From NCBI RefSeq assembly GCF_035917675.1, contig NZ_CP109104.1:7192001-7256000 (forward strand): a DNA stretch of 64,000 bases. The letters are read 5' to 3'. Positions 35,669-43,841 of the stretch are shown here, piece by piece. Both the position numbers and the translations under genes were made by a program. Each line of letters begins with the position of its first letter. The stretch's first letter is position 1. The notes under the pieces were generated by a model. That model had not been told where the DNA came from. It was given only the letters and a program-made list of their open reading frames with translations, and ran no database searches. Source of the DNA: Streptomyces sp. NBC_01775 (lineage in GTDB: Bacteria > Actinomycetota > Actinomycetes > Streptomycetales > Streptomycetaceae).

Positions 35669-37018
35669 TCACCGCCGTGCGGGGTGCTCCTCGTCGCGGC
35701 GAGGTGAGGGAGCGCGGCGGGCGGCGGGGTCAGGGGTCTTCTTCGTAGGGCCGCGCTCGGTGAACTCGAAGTCGCCCAGTGCCTCCGCGCCTCCACCGCG
35801 GCGGCCCATGAGCTGGAGCAGCGGGCCCGCCATGGCCGTGGTGACGAGTGCCATGACGACCATCAGGGCGTACAGGTCGGAGCTGATGACGCCCAGTTGC
35901 AGGCCGACGGTGAGGATGACCAGCTCGGTGAGGCCGCGGGTGTTCATGAGGGTGGCCAGCACTCCGCTCTGCACCGTGGGCACCCTGTTGAGCCGCGCGC
36001 CCGCGTAGGCGCCGGCGAACTTGCCGGTGATGGCCGTCAGCAGGATCAGGCCCAGCTCGCCCAGGCCGCGCATGCCGGTCTTGGACAGGTCCACCTGAAG
36101 TCCCGCCACCACGAAGAAGGCGGGCAGCAGCAGGAGCCTGGTCAGATACTCGAACCGGTCGGTGACCTGGTGCTGGATCCGCCGTGAGGTGTCGCGCGGC
36201 ATCATCACGCCGAACAGGAAGGCGCCGAAGACGAAGTGCGCGCCCATCCACTCGGTCGCCAGGCACGACAGCAGCAGGCCGCCGAGGACGACGATGAGCT
36301 GATCGGCCGTCACATGCTCGTGCGCCCAGCCGTCCCACCCGGCGCGCTTGCCGGGCCGCGCGGCGAACAGCTTGCGCAGTCCGGGCCGTACGAGCAGCAG
36401 CATCACCGCGATGTAGACCGGCGCGAAGAACATCTTCCACTGGCCCGTACCGCCCGAGACGGTGACGACGACGGCCAGCAGCGACCAGGCGACGATGTCG
36501 TCGATGGCGGCGCTGGCCAGCGCGATGCCGCCGACCCTGGTGCGGCCCAGGCCGCTGTCGGCCAGGATGCGCGCCAGCACGGGGAACGCGGTGACCGACA
36601 TGGCGGCGCCGAGGAACAGGACGAAGCCGGTGTGGCTCGCCGGGGCGTGCCGTCCGGCCAGGTGGAGCGCGAGCAGCCCGCCCAGCGTGAAGGGCGCCAG
36701 CACGGAGCACAGGGAGACGCTGGCGGCCACCCGTTCCTTGCCGCGCAGCCGCGAGAGGTCCAGCTCGTAGCCGATGACGAACATGAACAGCACGAGGCCG
36801 AGATTGGCCAGGGCCGCGAGCATCGGCCGGATGTCGGCCGGGAAGAGGTGTTCGGCCAGCGCACCGTTGAAGAGGGTCGGGCCGACGAGGATGCCGGCGA
36901 GGATCTCGCCGACCACGGGCGGCTGCCCCAGCTTTCGGGCCGCCGCGCCCAGCAGTCGGCTGAGGGCCAGGATGGCGGCGAGTCCGATGAAGAGGGACTG
37001 GATCTGATCGGGTGTCAT
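35669..37018 (-). CDS. CPA2-family monovalent cation:proton antiporter
   Basis: A 449-residue membrane protein with about twelve helices and the Na+/H+ exchanger fold: GQPPVVGEILAGILVGPTLF in helix 2, the VTAFPVLARIL unwound helix and ASAAIDDIVAW with the paired acidic residues of the ion site. No RCK/TrkA domain follows the membrane part. Relatives occur beside ionophore and other anionic antibiotic clusters and may protect the producer against ion imbalance. The ATG at 37018 follows a 95-bp gap from the next minus-strand gene. The C-terminus is Arg/Pro rich. Confidence 0.9.
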   Translation of the reverse strand: MTPDQIQSLFIGLAAILALSRLLGAAARKLGQPPVVGEILAGILVGPTLFNGALAEHLFPADIRPMLAALANLGLVLFMFVIGYELDLSRLRGKERVAASVSLCSVLAPFTLGGLLALHLAGRHAPASHTGFVLFLGAAMSVTAFPVLARILADSGLGRTRVGGIALASAAIDDIVAWSLLAVVVTVSGGTGQWKMFFAPVYIAVMLLLVRPGLRKLFAARPGKRAGWDGWAHEHVTADQLIVVLGGLLLSCLATEWMGAHFVFGAFLFGVMMPRDTSRRIQHQVTDRFEYLTRLLLLPAFFVVAGLQVDLSKTGMRGLGELGLILLTAITGKFAGAYAGARLNRVPTVQSGVLATLMNTRGLTELVILTVGLQLGVISSDLYALMVVMALVTTAMAGPLLQLMGRRGGGAEALGDFEFTERGPTKKTPDPAARRAPSPRRDEEHPARR

Positions 37019-37113
37019 GAGTGCGCCCCCTGCGCTGCTCTCACGGCCGCCGGGCGGAGTCCGGCAGCGTCGGCGGCAGCGTAGGGGGACGCGCTCGAGG
37101 TGCTGATGAGGGA

Positions 37114-37668
37114 TCAGCGGGGCGTGCTCGCGGCCTCCTTGGGAGCCGCGTACACCTCCCCGGGGTCGGGGAGCACCGGCGAGGTGCCCTGGCGGTGGGC
37201 GGTGCGGCAGTCGTCGAGGAACTCGCGCGAGAACATCGCGCTGAGGGTGGCGACCCCGCCGCGCGCCACCCGTATCTCGCTGCGCCGCAGGATGCCGGTC
37301 AGCGTGATGAGCCGTCCGGCGTGCGGGGCGTGGCGCTCGCGGTCCTTGACGGTGCTGCGGCCCTCCAGCGTCAGCTCCCGCTCGTCCAGGGCGGCGTCCT
37401 GGGGGAGCAGCAGCTTGAGCATCGTGCGCTCGCACGACAGCCGCAGCTCGATGCCGTCGGTGGGCAACTGGACGGAGCGCAGGTCGAGATGGACGGTGGA
37501 GCGGCGCGTGCGCACGTCGATGCGGCGAGCCCGCGTCCAGTGGCCGAGCCGCTTGACGCTGGTGTAGAAGGCTTCGACGGCTTCGGTCTCTTCGACGGCT
37601 CCGGTGCCGGGCTGGGCGTCGGAGTGGGTGCGGGTGTCGGAGTCGGTGTGGGTGTGCTGGTTGCTCAA
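37114..37668 (-). CDS. Conserved-looking hypothetical protein with basic beta-rich domain
   Basis: A 184-residue protein of unknown function. The first 45 residues are His/Thr/Asp/Glu rich and probably disordered. The rest alternates charged beta-strand-like segments (RRIDVRTRRSTVHLDLRSV, ELRLSCERTMLKLLLP, RLITLTGILRRSEIRVARGG), resembling the cell-envelope beta-helix domains (DUF1707/LiaF-like) of actinobacteria. This is only a resemblance. TTG at 37668 is preferred because AAGGAA lies about 10 nt upstream; an ATG at 37758 would start inside the operator-like palindrome. It is divergent from the MarR gene and may be controlled by it. Confidence 0.55.
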   Translation of the reverse strand: MSNQHTHTDSDTRTHSDAQPGTGAVEETEAVEAFYTSVKRLGHWTRARRIDVRTRRSTVHLDLRSVQLPTDGIELRLSCERTMLKLLLPQDAALDERELTLEGRSTVKDRERHAPHAGRLITLTGILRRSEIRVARGGVATLSAMFSREFLDDCRTAHRQGTSPVLPDPGEVYAAPKEAASTPR

Positions 37669-37743
37669 CGCAGCGTTCCTTCCGGGAACCCGGGCAACAA
37701 CCGAGAGGTACGGCCCGATCTTGGAATTATCTTGAGAGTCGGC

Positions 37744-37807
37744 TACCTTGATTATCAAGGTAAGCCGTTGTCTTTAGTTTGAGAGTCGAGATACTTGTAT
37801 GTCAAGT
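37744..37807. promoter_or_regulatory. Probable MarR operators (palindromes with CTTGA half-sites)
   Basis: A perfect 9-1-9 palindrome TACCTTGATTATCAAGGTA lies at 37744-37762. A weaker one, ACTTG-TATGT-CAAGT, covers the MarR start codon (37793-37807). Both share CTTG/CAAG half-sites, as MarR-family operators often do. They sit between the MarR gene and the divergent hypothetical gene, so the regulator probably represses itself and that gene. Confidence 0.75.
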
Positions 37808-38302
37808 GAAAAGGAAGAGGAACTTCGCGAGCTGCTCGGCGCGGAGGTCCGCGTGCTCCAGAGCGCCACCGACGCGGTCGACGCCGCCACCGCGGCGCGC
37901 CTCGGCGTCAACCGCACCGACCTGCACTGCCTCGACGTCCTCACCCAGCGCGAGAGCGCGACCCCCAGCGAGCTGGGCGCCGCGCTGGGCCTGACCACCG
38001 GCAGCGTCACCGCGATGCTCGACCGGCTGGCCCGGCTCGGCTACCTCACCCGCGACCCCGACCCCGCCGACCGCCGCAAATCCGTGATCCGCGCGACCTC
38101 CCGGGTACGCACCGACGCCGACACCCTCTACGGCCCCCTCGCCGCCGACGGTGCCGCGCTGCTGCGCCGCTACTCCCTGGCCGAGCTGGAACTCCTCCTG
38201 GACTTCGTCCGCCGCAGCAGTGAGATCCAGCAGCGCCACGCGGAGCGCCTGCACGACGCGGAGGGCATGGACGACGCGGCGGGCATGGACGGGCCCGGGT
38301 GA
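37799..38302 (+). CDS. MarR-family transcriptional regulator
   Basis: A 167-residue winged-helix regulator: SELGAALGLTTGSVTAMLDRLARLGYLTR is the recognition region and DRRKSVIRAT the wing. MarR proteins release DNA when bound by phenolic compounds. The ribosome site is weak and an operator-like palindrome covers the start codon, indicating autoregulation. The quinone oxidoreductase at 38418 follows 115 nt downstream and could be a target. The C-terminus repeats a short D-A-x-GMD pattern (DAEGMDDAAGMDGPG). Confidence 0.9.
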   Translation: MSSEKEEELRELLGAEVRVLQSATDAVDAATAARLGVNRTDLHCLDVLTQRESATPSELGAALGLTTGSVTAMLDRLARLGYLTRDPDPADRRKSVIRATSRVRTDADTLYGPLAADGAALLRRYSLAELELLLDFVRRSSEIQQRHAERLHDAEGMDDAAGMDGPG

Positions 38303-38417
38303 GGGAACGCGGCGGGGACGGCCCCCGTCACCGGCACCCAGCGGCCACGGCAACGAGCCACCATGGCCGCGAGCCGGCCGGGAGCAGCGCCCACCGGAAC
38401 GAAAGCAGGTGCTCCCC

Positions 38418-39341
38418 ATGCCCGAGGCGATCGCCTTCGCCGCGTACGGCGGCCCCGACGTCCTCAAGCCCACCAGTATCGACATCCCCGAGCCCGACCC
38501 CACCCAGGTGCGGGTGGCCGTGCGCGAAGCGGGGGTCAACCCGCTGGACTGGAAGCTGCGCAGCGGGGCGATGGCGGCCTTCATGCCCCTCGAACTCCCC
38601 TGGATCCCCGGGTTCGAAGTGGCCGGCACCGTCGAGGAGACCGGTGACGGGGTCTCGGGCCTTCAGGTGGGCGACGAGGTCTTCGGCCGCGCCCCGCACG
38701 CCTACGCCACCCATGTGATCGCCGACGCCGGGGCCCTGGTGCACCGGCCCGAGGACCTGGACGCGCGCCGTGCGGCAGCGCTCCCCGTGGCCGCCGAGGC
38801 CGCCTACCGCGCCCTGGAGGAGCTGAACGTGGGCCCGGGGGAGACCGTGCTCGTCCACGGTGCCGCGGGGGTCGTCGGGAACCTGGCGGTCCATTTCGCG
38901 CTGGAGCGCGGAGCGCGGGTCATCGGCACGGCGGGCGAAGCCGCGCACGACCGCCTCACCGCCCTGGGCGCGGAACCCGTCACCTACGGCGAGGGCTGGG
39001 CCGACCGCGTACGGGCCGTGGCGCCGCACGGGGTCGACGCCGTCCTGGACGCCTCGGGCGCCGATGTCCTGGGGGACTCGGTCGCGCTGGCGGAGGACGG
39101 CACGCGGGTGCTCACCCTCGCCGATCCCGCAGCCGCGCAGGAGCACGGCGCGCTCTTTTCCGGCGGCGGTCCCGACGCCGACCGGACGGGGCCCGCGCTC
39201 GAACTCGCCCTTGCGCTGTACCGGCGCGGGGCCCTCGATGTGCCGTTGCACGCCCCGTACCCCCTCGCGGAGGCGGCGGAGGCCCACCGCAGGGGCGAGG
39301 CGGGCGGGCTGGACGGGAAGTTGGTCCTGACCGTGGAGTGA
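38418..39341 (+). CDS. Zinc-independent quinone oxidoreductase/alcohol dehydrogenase-like MDR protein
   Basis: A 307-residue medium-chain dehydrogenase: AYGGPDVLKP at the start, the GroES-like fold with PWIPGFEVAGTVEETG, and the NADPH-binding VLVHGAAGVVGNLAVHFA. No zinc-ligand cysteines are present, placing it with quinone oxidoreductases. It follows a MarR regulator, so it may detoxify a quinone-type product or respond to redox-active metabolites. A GGT-rich purine run (AAGCAGGT) precedes the ATG. Confidence 0.9.
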   Translation: MPEAIAFAAYGGPDVLKPTSIDIPEPDPTQVRVAVREAGVNPLDWKLRSGAMAAFMPLELPWIPGFEVAGTVEETGDGVSGLQVGDEVFGRAPHAYATHVIADAGALVHRPEDLDARRAAALPVAAEAAYRALEELNVGPGETVLVHGAAGVVGNLAVHFALERGARVIGTAGEAAHDRLTALGAEPVTYGEGWADRVRAVAPHGVDAVLDASGADVLGDSVALAEDGTRVLTLADPAAAQEHGALFSGGGPDADRTGPALELALALYRRGALDVPLHAPYPLAEAAEAHRRGEAGGLDGKLVLTVE

Positions 39342-39374
39342 CGGCAAGGAGCTGTGCCCCTGCCCCACCCTTCC

Positions 39375-39402
39375 CTCCCCCAGCCTTCGGCCGGGAGGTG
39401 CC
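39375..39402. repeat. Palindromic intergenic repeat, second copy
   Basis: It matches the 21233-21262 element, with shared CTCCCCCAGCCTTCGGCC and GGAGGTGCC. It lies just before a terminator hairpin between convergent genes. Confidence 0.8.
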
Positions 39403-39404
39403 TT

Positions 39405-39431
39405 CGGAGGGGCTGAAATCCAGCCCCTCCG
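39405..39431. terminator. Bidirectional hairpin terminator
   Basis: Perfect 11-bp arms (CGGAGGGGCTG / CAGCCCCTCCG) with loop AAATC, between the convergent quinone oxidoreductase and O-methyltransferase genes. Confidence 0.85.
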
Positions 39432-39448
39432 GCACCTGACCGGGCCCC

Positions 39449-40474
39449 CTACGGGGCCTTGTGCGCGATCACCAGCGTCACATCGTGGCCCAGCGAGCGG
39501 TGTTCCACACGGGCGAAGCCCGCGTCCCGCATCCAGGCGGTGCACTGTTCCAGGGTGTAGCCCTTTCCGTGCGGGGTCATCAGCTGAAGGTTGAGGCTGC
39601 GCAGCAGATTGCGCAGGTAGCTCTCCTCCTCCCGCACGATCACCGGGTCCCAGACGAGGAAGGCCCCACCGGGGCGCACCCCGGCGAAGGCGTTCTTGAC
39701 GAGCCGACCGCGCTGTTCGTCGTTCCAGTCCACCAGCGCGTGCCCCAGCATCAGCACGTCCGCCTCCGGCAGCGGCCCGGCGAAGAAGTCACCGCCGTGG
39801 AAGCCGAGTTCGCCGGTCATGCCCAGGGACGCGATGTGCGCGTCGAAGTCCCCCTTCAGCTGCGGAAGGTCGAACACCTGGGCGTCCAGGTGCGGATGGG
39901 CGCGCACCAGACCGGCCAGCACATTGCCCCGGCAGCCGCCCAGCTCCAGCACGGACTGGTACGACCTCCAGTCGAAGACCTCGGTGAGCGCGGGGATCAG
40001 CGGGCGGCTGGCGTCCTCGGCCATGCCGACCAGCCCGTCCTTCTTCTCCTCGCTGTCGTACAGCTCGCCGAACATGTCCTCGCCGGTGTACGTGGCCGCC
40101 TGCGGAGCGCCCGTGCGCAGCCCCTCCGCCAGCTTGTCCCACGCCGGGTACATCACCCGGTCGGCCAGCCGCAGAAAGCCGCTGAGCGACGCCGGGTCCC
40201 CGGGTACCAGCAGCTGGGCGGAGATCCGCGAGTTGGCCCACGAGCCGTCCGGTGTGCGCTCCAGGAAGCCGAGTTCGGCCAGCGCCGCGAGGAAGTGGTC
40301 GCAGCCGCGCGGCTGGAGCCCCAGCCGCTCCCTCAGCCGTTCCTCGGGGAGCGGCCCCTCGGCCAGCGTGCCGAACAGGCCGACCTCGACCCCGGCCAGC
40401 ACCAGCTTCGCCGGCTGGAAGGCCATCGCCTGGCCGAGCACCCGCCCGGCCTCGGCCGTCACGTTCTCACTCAT
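39449..40474 (-). CDS. O-methyltransferase (Methyltransf_2-like)
   Basis: A 341-residue paralogue of the methyltransferases at 29166 and 43842. The dimerisation domain is QPAKLVLAGVEVGLFGTLAE with LQPRGCDHFLAALAELGFL. The SAM site is VLELGGCRGNVLAGLV and the catalytic helix is MLGHALVDWNDEQRG. The histidine at the usual general-base place (HxxxDW) is replaced by valine-aspartate context, though His in HALVDW remains. It is the second gene after the hydroxylase at 40500-42155 (25-nt gap), so a hydroxyl introduced by that enzyme may be its substrate. Confidence 0.9.
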   Translation of the reverse strand: MSENVTAEAGRVLGQAMAFQPAKLVLAGVEVGLFGTLAEGPLPEERLRERLGLQPRGCDHFLAALAELGFLERTPDGSWANSRISAQLLVPGDPASLSGFLRLADRVMYPAWDKLAEGLRTGAPQAATYTGEDMFGELYDSEEKKDGLVGMAEDASRPLIPALTEVFDWRSYQSVLELGGCRGNVLAGLVRAHPHLDAQVFDLPQLKGDFDAHIASLGMTGELGFHGGDFFAGPLPEADVLMLGHALVDWNDEQRGRLVKNAFAGVRPGGAFLVWDPVIVREEESYLRNLLRSLNLQLMTPHGKGYTLEQCTAWMRDAGFARVEHRSLGHDVTLVIAHKAP

Positions 40475-40499
40475 CGCGCTCCTCTCACAGGCTCGGGGC

Positions 40500-42155
40500 T
40501 CAGGAGGCGGAGTCGCCGGCAGGGGTGATCGCCGCGGGGGAGATCGCCGAGGCGCGGGCCAGCACGCTCTCCAGCAGCGTGTCAGGGTCGGCCGCGCCGC
40601 CCTCCGAGCGCCAGGAGACGAACGCGTCGGGCCGCACCAGCACCGCGCCCTGCGGGCCGACCCCGTACACCTCGGCCCAGTCGCGCTCGGTCGGCCGCAG
40701 CTCCTCGTCCGGCCCGACGGCGTGGGTGACCAGCGGAACGCCCAGCTTCTCCGCCGCCTTGACAGCCGCCTTCGCCCAGCCGCCGCCCTCGGGGCCGTGC
40801 AGCAGCACGAAGTCGTCCCAGAACAGGTCGATCGCCGAGATCGTCTCCTCGGTGTCCCCCCTCTGCCGGGTCAGCCACACGTGCGGGGCGCGGGTGCCCG
40901 GCTCGCCGGTCAGCTCCAGGTCGGGGGTGAGGACCTTGCTCTGCGGCGCGCCCACGATGGACGAGGAGCGGTAGCGGTAGCCGAGCGTGATGATCACGTC
41001 GTCGACGAAGTCCTGACGGTCCTGCTCGGTGGCGTAGCCGTGGCGGATGCGGTTGCGCACCAGCGCCTGCTCGGACATCGCCGTGCCCAGCGGCCGGCGC
41101 TCGGCGTCGTAGGTGTCCAGCAGTTCGTCGGTGCCCCAGCCGTGCAGCACGGCGGCCAGCTTCCACGACAGGTTGTGCGCGTCGTGGATGCCGGTGTTGG
41201 CGCCGAACCCGCCGGCCGGGGGGTGCACATGCGCGGCGTCGCCCGCCAGGAAGACCCGGTTGACGCGGAAGGTCTCGGAGACCAGCTGGGCGCCCTGCCA
41301 CGGCACCTTGTCCATGATCTCGACGTCGATGTCCTTGCCGGCCGCCTGGCGCACGATCTCCACGCATCGGTCGTCGGTGAAGTCCTCGGGCTTCTCGCCC
41401 TTCTCCGGGAAGTAGATGGGCGCCGCCAGCCACGGGTCGCAGCCGTGCAGCCGGGACAGGCCCATCAGGGAGCCCCCGGCCGAGGCGTAGCACAGGATGA
41501 ACTTGCGGTCCTTGAGCAGCGTCTCCAGCTCGGGCGCCCGGAAGTAGATGCTCAGCGCGTTGAAGACGGTGCCGCGGCCCACGCGTTCGACCCCGAGGGC
41601 CTGGCGGATGCGGCTGCCCGCTCCGTCCGCGCCCACGAGGTAGTCGGCGCGGATGGTCAGGCGCTTGCCCGTCGAGGCCTCCTCGGCGATGGCGGTCACG
41701 CCCTCGTCGTCGGCCTCGAAGGAGAGCAGTCGGGTGTTGAACCGTACGTCGGCGCCGTACTCCCGTGCCTTGGCGACCAGCACCTTCTCGTAGCGGTCCT
41801 GGCCGCAGCCCATGACCCGCTCGGGGCTGACGGTCGGGCCGTCCAGCGAGGGCGCCTCCAGCAGCTCGGCGTTGTCGATGTCGGAGAAGGTGTCGACCTT
41901 GATGATCCCGCCTTCGAAGTAGGCGTGCGAGTTCCCCTTCTCCAGCGCGCGGATCTCCTTGCCCAGGCCGGCGGCGCGGAACAGTTCCATCGTGCGGGCC
42001 TGGAGGCCGGGGGCCCGGGGAAGCATGGAGGTGCTGTCCCGCTTCTCCAGCAGCATCGTGCGGACTCCCCGTCGGCCGCTGAAGAGCGCGGTGGACAGTC
42101 CGACGGGACCACCGCCCACGATCAGGACCGGGATCTTCACCTGCTGTTCAGACAT
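40500..42155 (-). CDS. FAD-dependent aromatic hydroxylase (PHBH family, three-domain polyketide type)
   Basis: A 551-residue group A monooxygenase: VLIVGGGPVGLSTALF for FAD, LVGADGAGSRIRQALG (DG motif), LAGDAAHVHPPAGGFGANTGIHDAHNLSWKLA, and a C-terminal thioredoxin-like domain (GPQGAVLVRPDAFVSWR). This is the architecture of aromatic polyketide hydroxylases and Baeyer-Villiger enzymes such as PgaE or MtmOIV. The ATG at 42155 matches homologue starts. Alternative GTG/TTG starts upstream would add about 30 acidic residues. An 11-bp inverted repeat overlaps this ATG. Divergent from the broken tnpB. Confidence 0.92.
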   Translation of the reverse strand: MSEQQVKIPVLIVGGGPVGLSTALFSGRRGVRTMLLEKRDSTSMLPRAPGLQARTMELFRAAGLGKEIRALEKGNSHAYFEGGIIKVDTFSDIDNAELLEAPSLDGPTVSPERVMGCGQDRYEKVLVAKAREYGADVRFNTRLLSFEADDEGVTAIAEEASTGKRLTIRADYLVGADGAGSRIRQALGVERVGRGTVFNALSIYFRAPELETLLKDRKFILCYASAGGSLMGLSRLHGCDPWLAAPIYFPEKGEKPEDFTDDRCVEIVRQAAGKDIDVEIMDKVPWQGAQLVSETFRVNRVFLAGDAAHVHPPAGGFGANTGIHDAHNLSWKLAAVLHGWGTDELLDTYDAERRPLGTAMSEQALVRNRIRHGYATEQDRQDFVDDVIITLGYRYRSSSIVGAPQSKVLTPDLELTGEPGTRAPHVWLTRQRGDTEETISAIDLFWDDFVLLHGPEGGGWAKAAVKAAEKLGVPLVTHAVGPDEELRPTERDWAEVYGVGPQGAVLVRPDAFVSWRSEGGAADPDTLLESVLARASAISPAAITPAGDSAS

Positions 42156-42186
42156 TCCTTCCGGGATTTCAGCCTCGGAAGGAATG
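42153..42186 (-). promoter_or_regulatory. Inverted repeat covering the hydroxylase start codon
   Basis: Arms CATTCCTTCCG and CGGAAGGAATG enclose 12 nt. The arm nearest the gene contains the ATG and its AAGGA. In mRNA the stem would hide the ribosome site, suggesting translational control; as DNA it could be an operator. Confidence 0.5.
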
Positions 42187-42277
42187 GCTCCTTCGGAGCG
42201 GAGTTGTGCTGAGGCGGAGTTGTCTTCGCTGTGTTTGGACGGCACGTTTATCTCCAATGGTGAGCTAGTGTGTTTTT

Positions 42278-43480
42278 GTGAAGATCGCCGTGCGGGTGAA
42301 GTTGCTGCCTGCGTCCGTGTATGAACCGGACGCGCTGGCGGCGACCCTGCGTTCCTGTAACCGGGCTGCCACCTGGGTTTCCGAGACGGCGCACGCCAAG
42401 GGTCTGTTCAGGCGCAACGCGTTGCAGCAGGCGGTGTATTACGAGGTCAAGGACACCTTCGATCTCGCCGCGCAGCCCGCTGTGCGCGTGATCAAGAAGG
42501 TGGTCGATGCCTACGCCACCTTGAAGGCGAATATCAAAGCCGGGAACCTCGGCTCGCAGGAGGTGAAGCGTCGGCAGAGGGCGGAGACCAAGCCAATCGT
42601 CTTCCGCGAGGATGCCGCGCAGCCGTATGACGACCGGATCCTGACGTGGAACCTGGATCAGCGAACGGTGTCGATCTGGACCGTCACCGGACGGTTGAAG
42701 GGCATCCCGTTCGTGGGCTCCGAGCGGGCGCTGGAGCTGCTTGCCTCGCGCAGCGGGGAGTCTGATCTGATGATGCGAGAAGGGATGTTCTTCCTGATCG
42801 CCACCATTGACGTCTCCGAGCCGCTCGCTTATGAGCCGGACGGCTTCCTTGGGGTTGACTTGGGAATCGTCAATATCGCCACCACGTCGGACGGCCGGAT
42901 CATGTCCGGGCGTCGGGTCAGCCGCTACCGTCGCCACCATCGCGACGTGCGCAAGAAGTTGCGGACCAAGCGCACCAAGTCCGCCAAGCGGCGCCTGAAG
43001 CGTCTCCGGGGCCGCGAGGCCCGATACACCACCCAGCGCAACCACATCATCGCCAAGAAGCTCGTCCATACCGCTGAACGCACCTCCCGGGGCATCGGAC
43101 TGGAAGACCTGTCCGGCATCCGGCAGAGGGTCACGGCCAGGAAAGTTCAGCGGTCCCGACTGCACTCGTGGGCCTTCGCCCAACTCGGCGCCTTCGTCGA
43201 GTACAAAGCCAGGCGGGTAGGAGTGCCCGTGGTCTTCGTCGACCCGCGCAACACCTCCCGCCAGTGCTCTGAGTGCCGGCACACCCACCGAACCAACCGG
43301 GTGTCCCAAGCACGGTTCGCCTGCCGCTCCTGCGGAGCAGTGCTGCACGCGGACCATGGGGGCACCTCCCTGCTCGAACGAAGTTGAGAGCTTGGGGGAG
43401 GCTCCCGCAACATCGCCCACCGGGCCGAGGCTGTGTGGAAGCGGGGCGCAGTCAACCGCCCCAGAACCACCGCAAGGTAG
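42278..43480 (+). pseudogene. tnpB: TnpB (IS605/IS1341-type OrfB) interrupted in RuvC-III
   Basis: The frame from GTG 42278 encodes a TnpB-like nuclease: RuvC-I aspartate in LGVDLGIVNIATTSDGR, a basic bridge region (KKLRTKRTKSAKRRLKRLRG), RuvC-II glutamate in IGLEDLSGI, and a CxxC...CxxC zinc finger (CSECRHTH...FACRSCG). At the RuvC-III motif, HADH is followed by a foreign 43-bp palindromic repeat bringing a stop (TGA at 43385-43387). After it, the expected tail SRNIAHRAEAVWKRGAVNRP resumes in another frame and ends at 43480. The catalytic third acidic motif is disrupted, so nuclease activity is probably lost. No TnpA is present. Confidence 0.88.
43358..43400. repeat. 43-bp palindromic repeat inserted in tnpB
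   Basis: It begins GGGGGCACCTCCC and ends GGGGGAG. Read on the minus strand it has the same termini as the elements at 21233 and 39375 (CTCCCCCA...GGGAGGTGCCCCC), but with a longer centre (AGCTCTCAACTTCGTTCGAG). Because it splits a conserved protein motif, it must have arrived by insertion. Confidence 0.85.
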
Positions 43481-43841
43481 TTCCGGACGCAGGGGACCAC
43501 GTCGCAGCCGGCGGCGCTCCACTTGCAATCAACGCCCTTCCGGCCGAGTCAACAATCTCGGTCCTGCAAGGGCCGGGAAGTCGACGTCATACATGCATGT
43601 CCCCTCTGAATGGGCTGGGCGGCTGGTTCCACGCCGCCGGTTTCGGCACCCCAGATGAATAGCCCCGGCCTCTTGAGGGCTGCTGGAGATGTGGCGGGGA
43701 ACGCTCTCCGCAAGGGCTGAGGACCGGGCCAGGGCGCACTCCCCAGCACCGTTCGAGGGGCGCTCAACTCTCCGGTGTGACCCTCCCGCAAGCGGCACTG
43801 GCGCCTGGCCACGGCCGTTTCGGAAGGATGGAGTCCTGCGC
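43481..43841 (+). other. 361-bp gene-free stretch after tnpB
   Basis: No gene is seen. The first ~110 bp probably include the right end of the IS605-type element and the template of its guide (omega) RNA, ending near GGCCGGGAAGTCGACGTCAT; the exact boundary cannot be placed. The rest should hold the promoter of the methyltransferase at 43842. Confidence 0.35.

Noticed and set aside
36000..37018. Potassium-efflux KefB with an RCK domain as the antiporter identity.
   Set aside because: The protein ends soon after the membrane part; no TrkA-N/RCK domain follows.
42278..43387. Active RNA-guided TnpB nuclease.
   Set aside because: RuvC-III is broken by the repeat insertion and the frame ends early; no TnpA partner is present.
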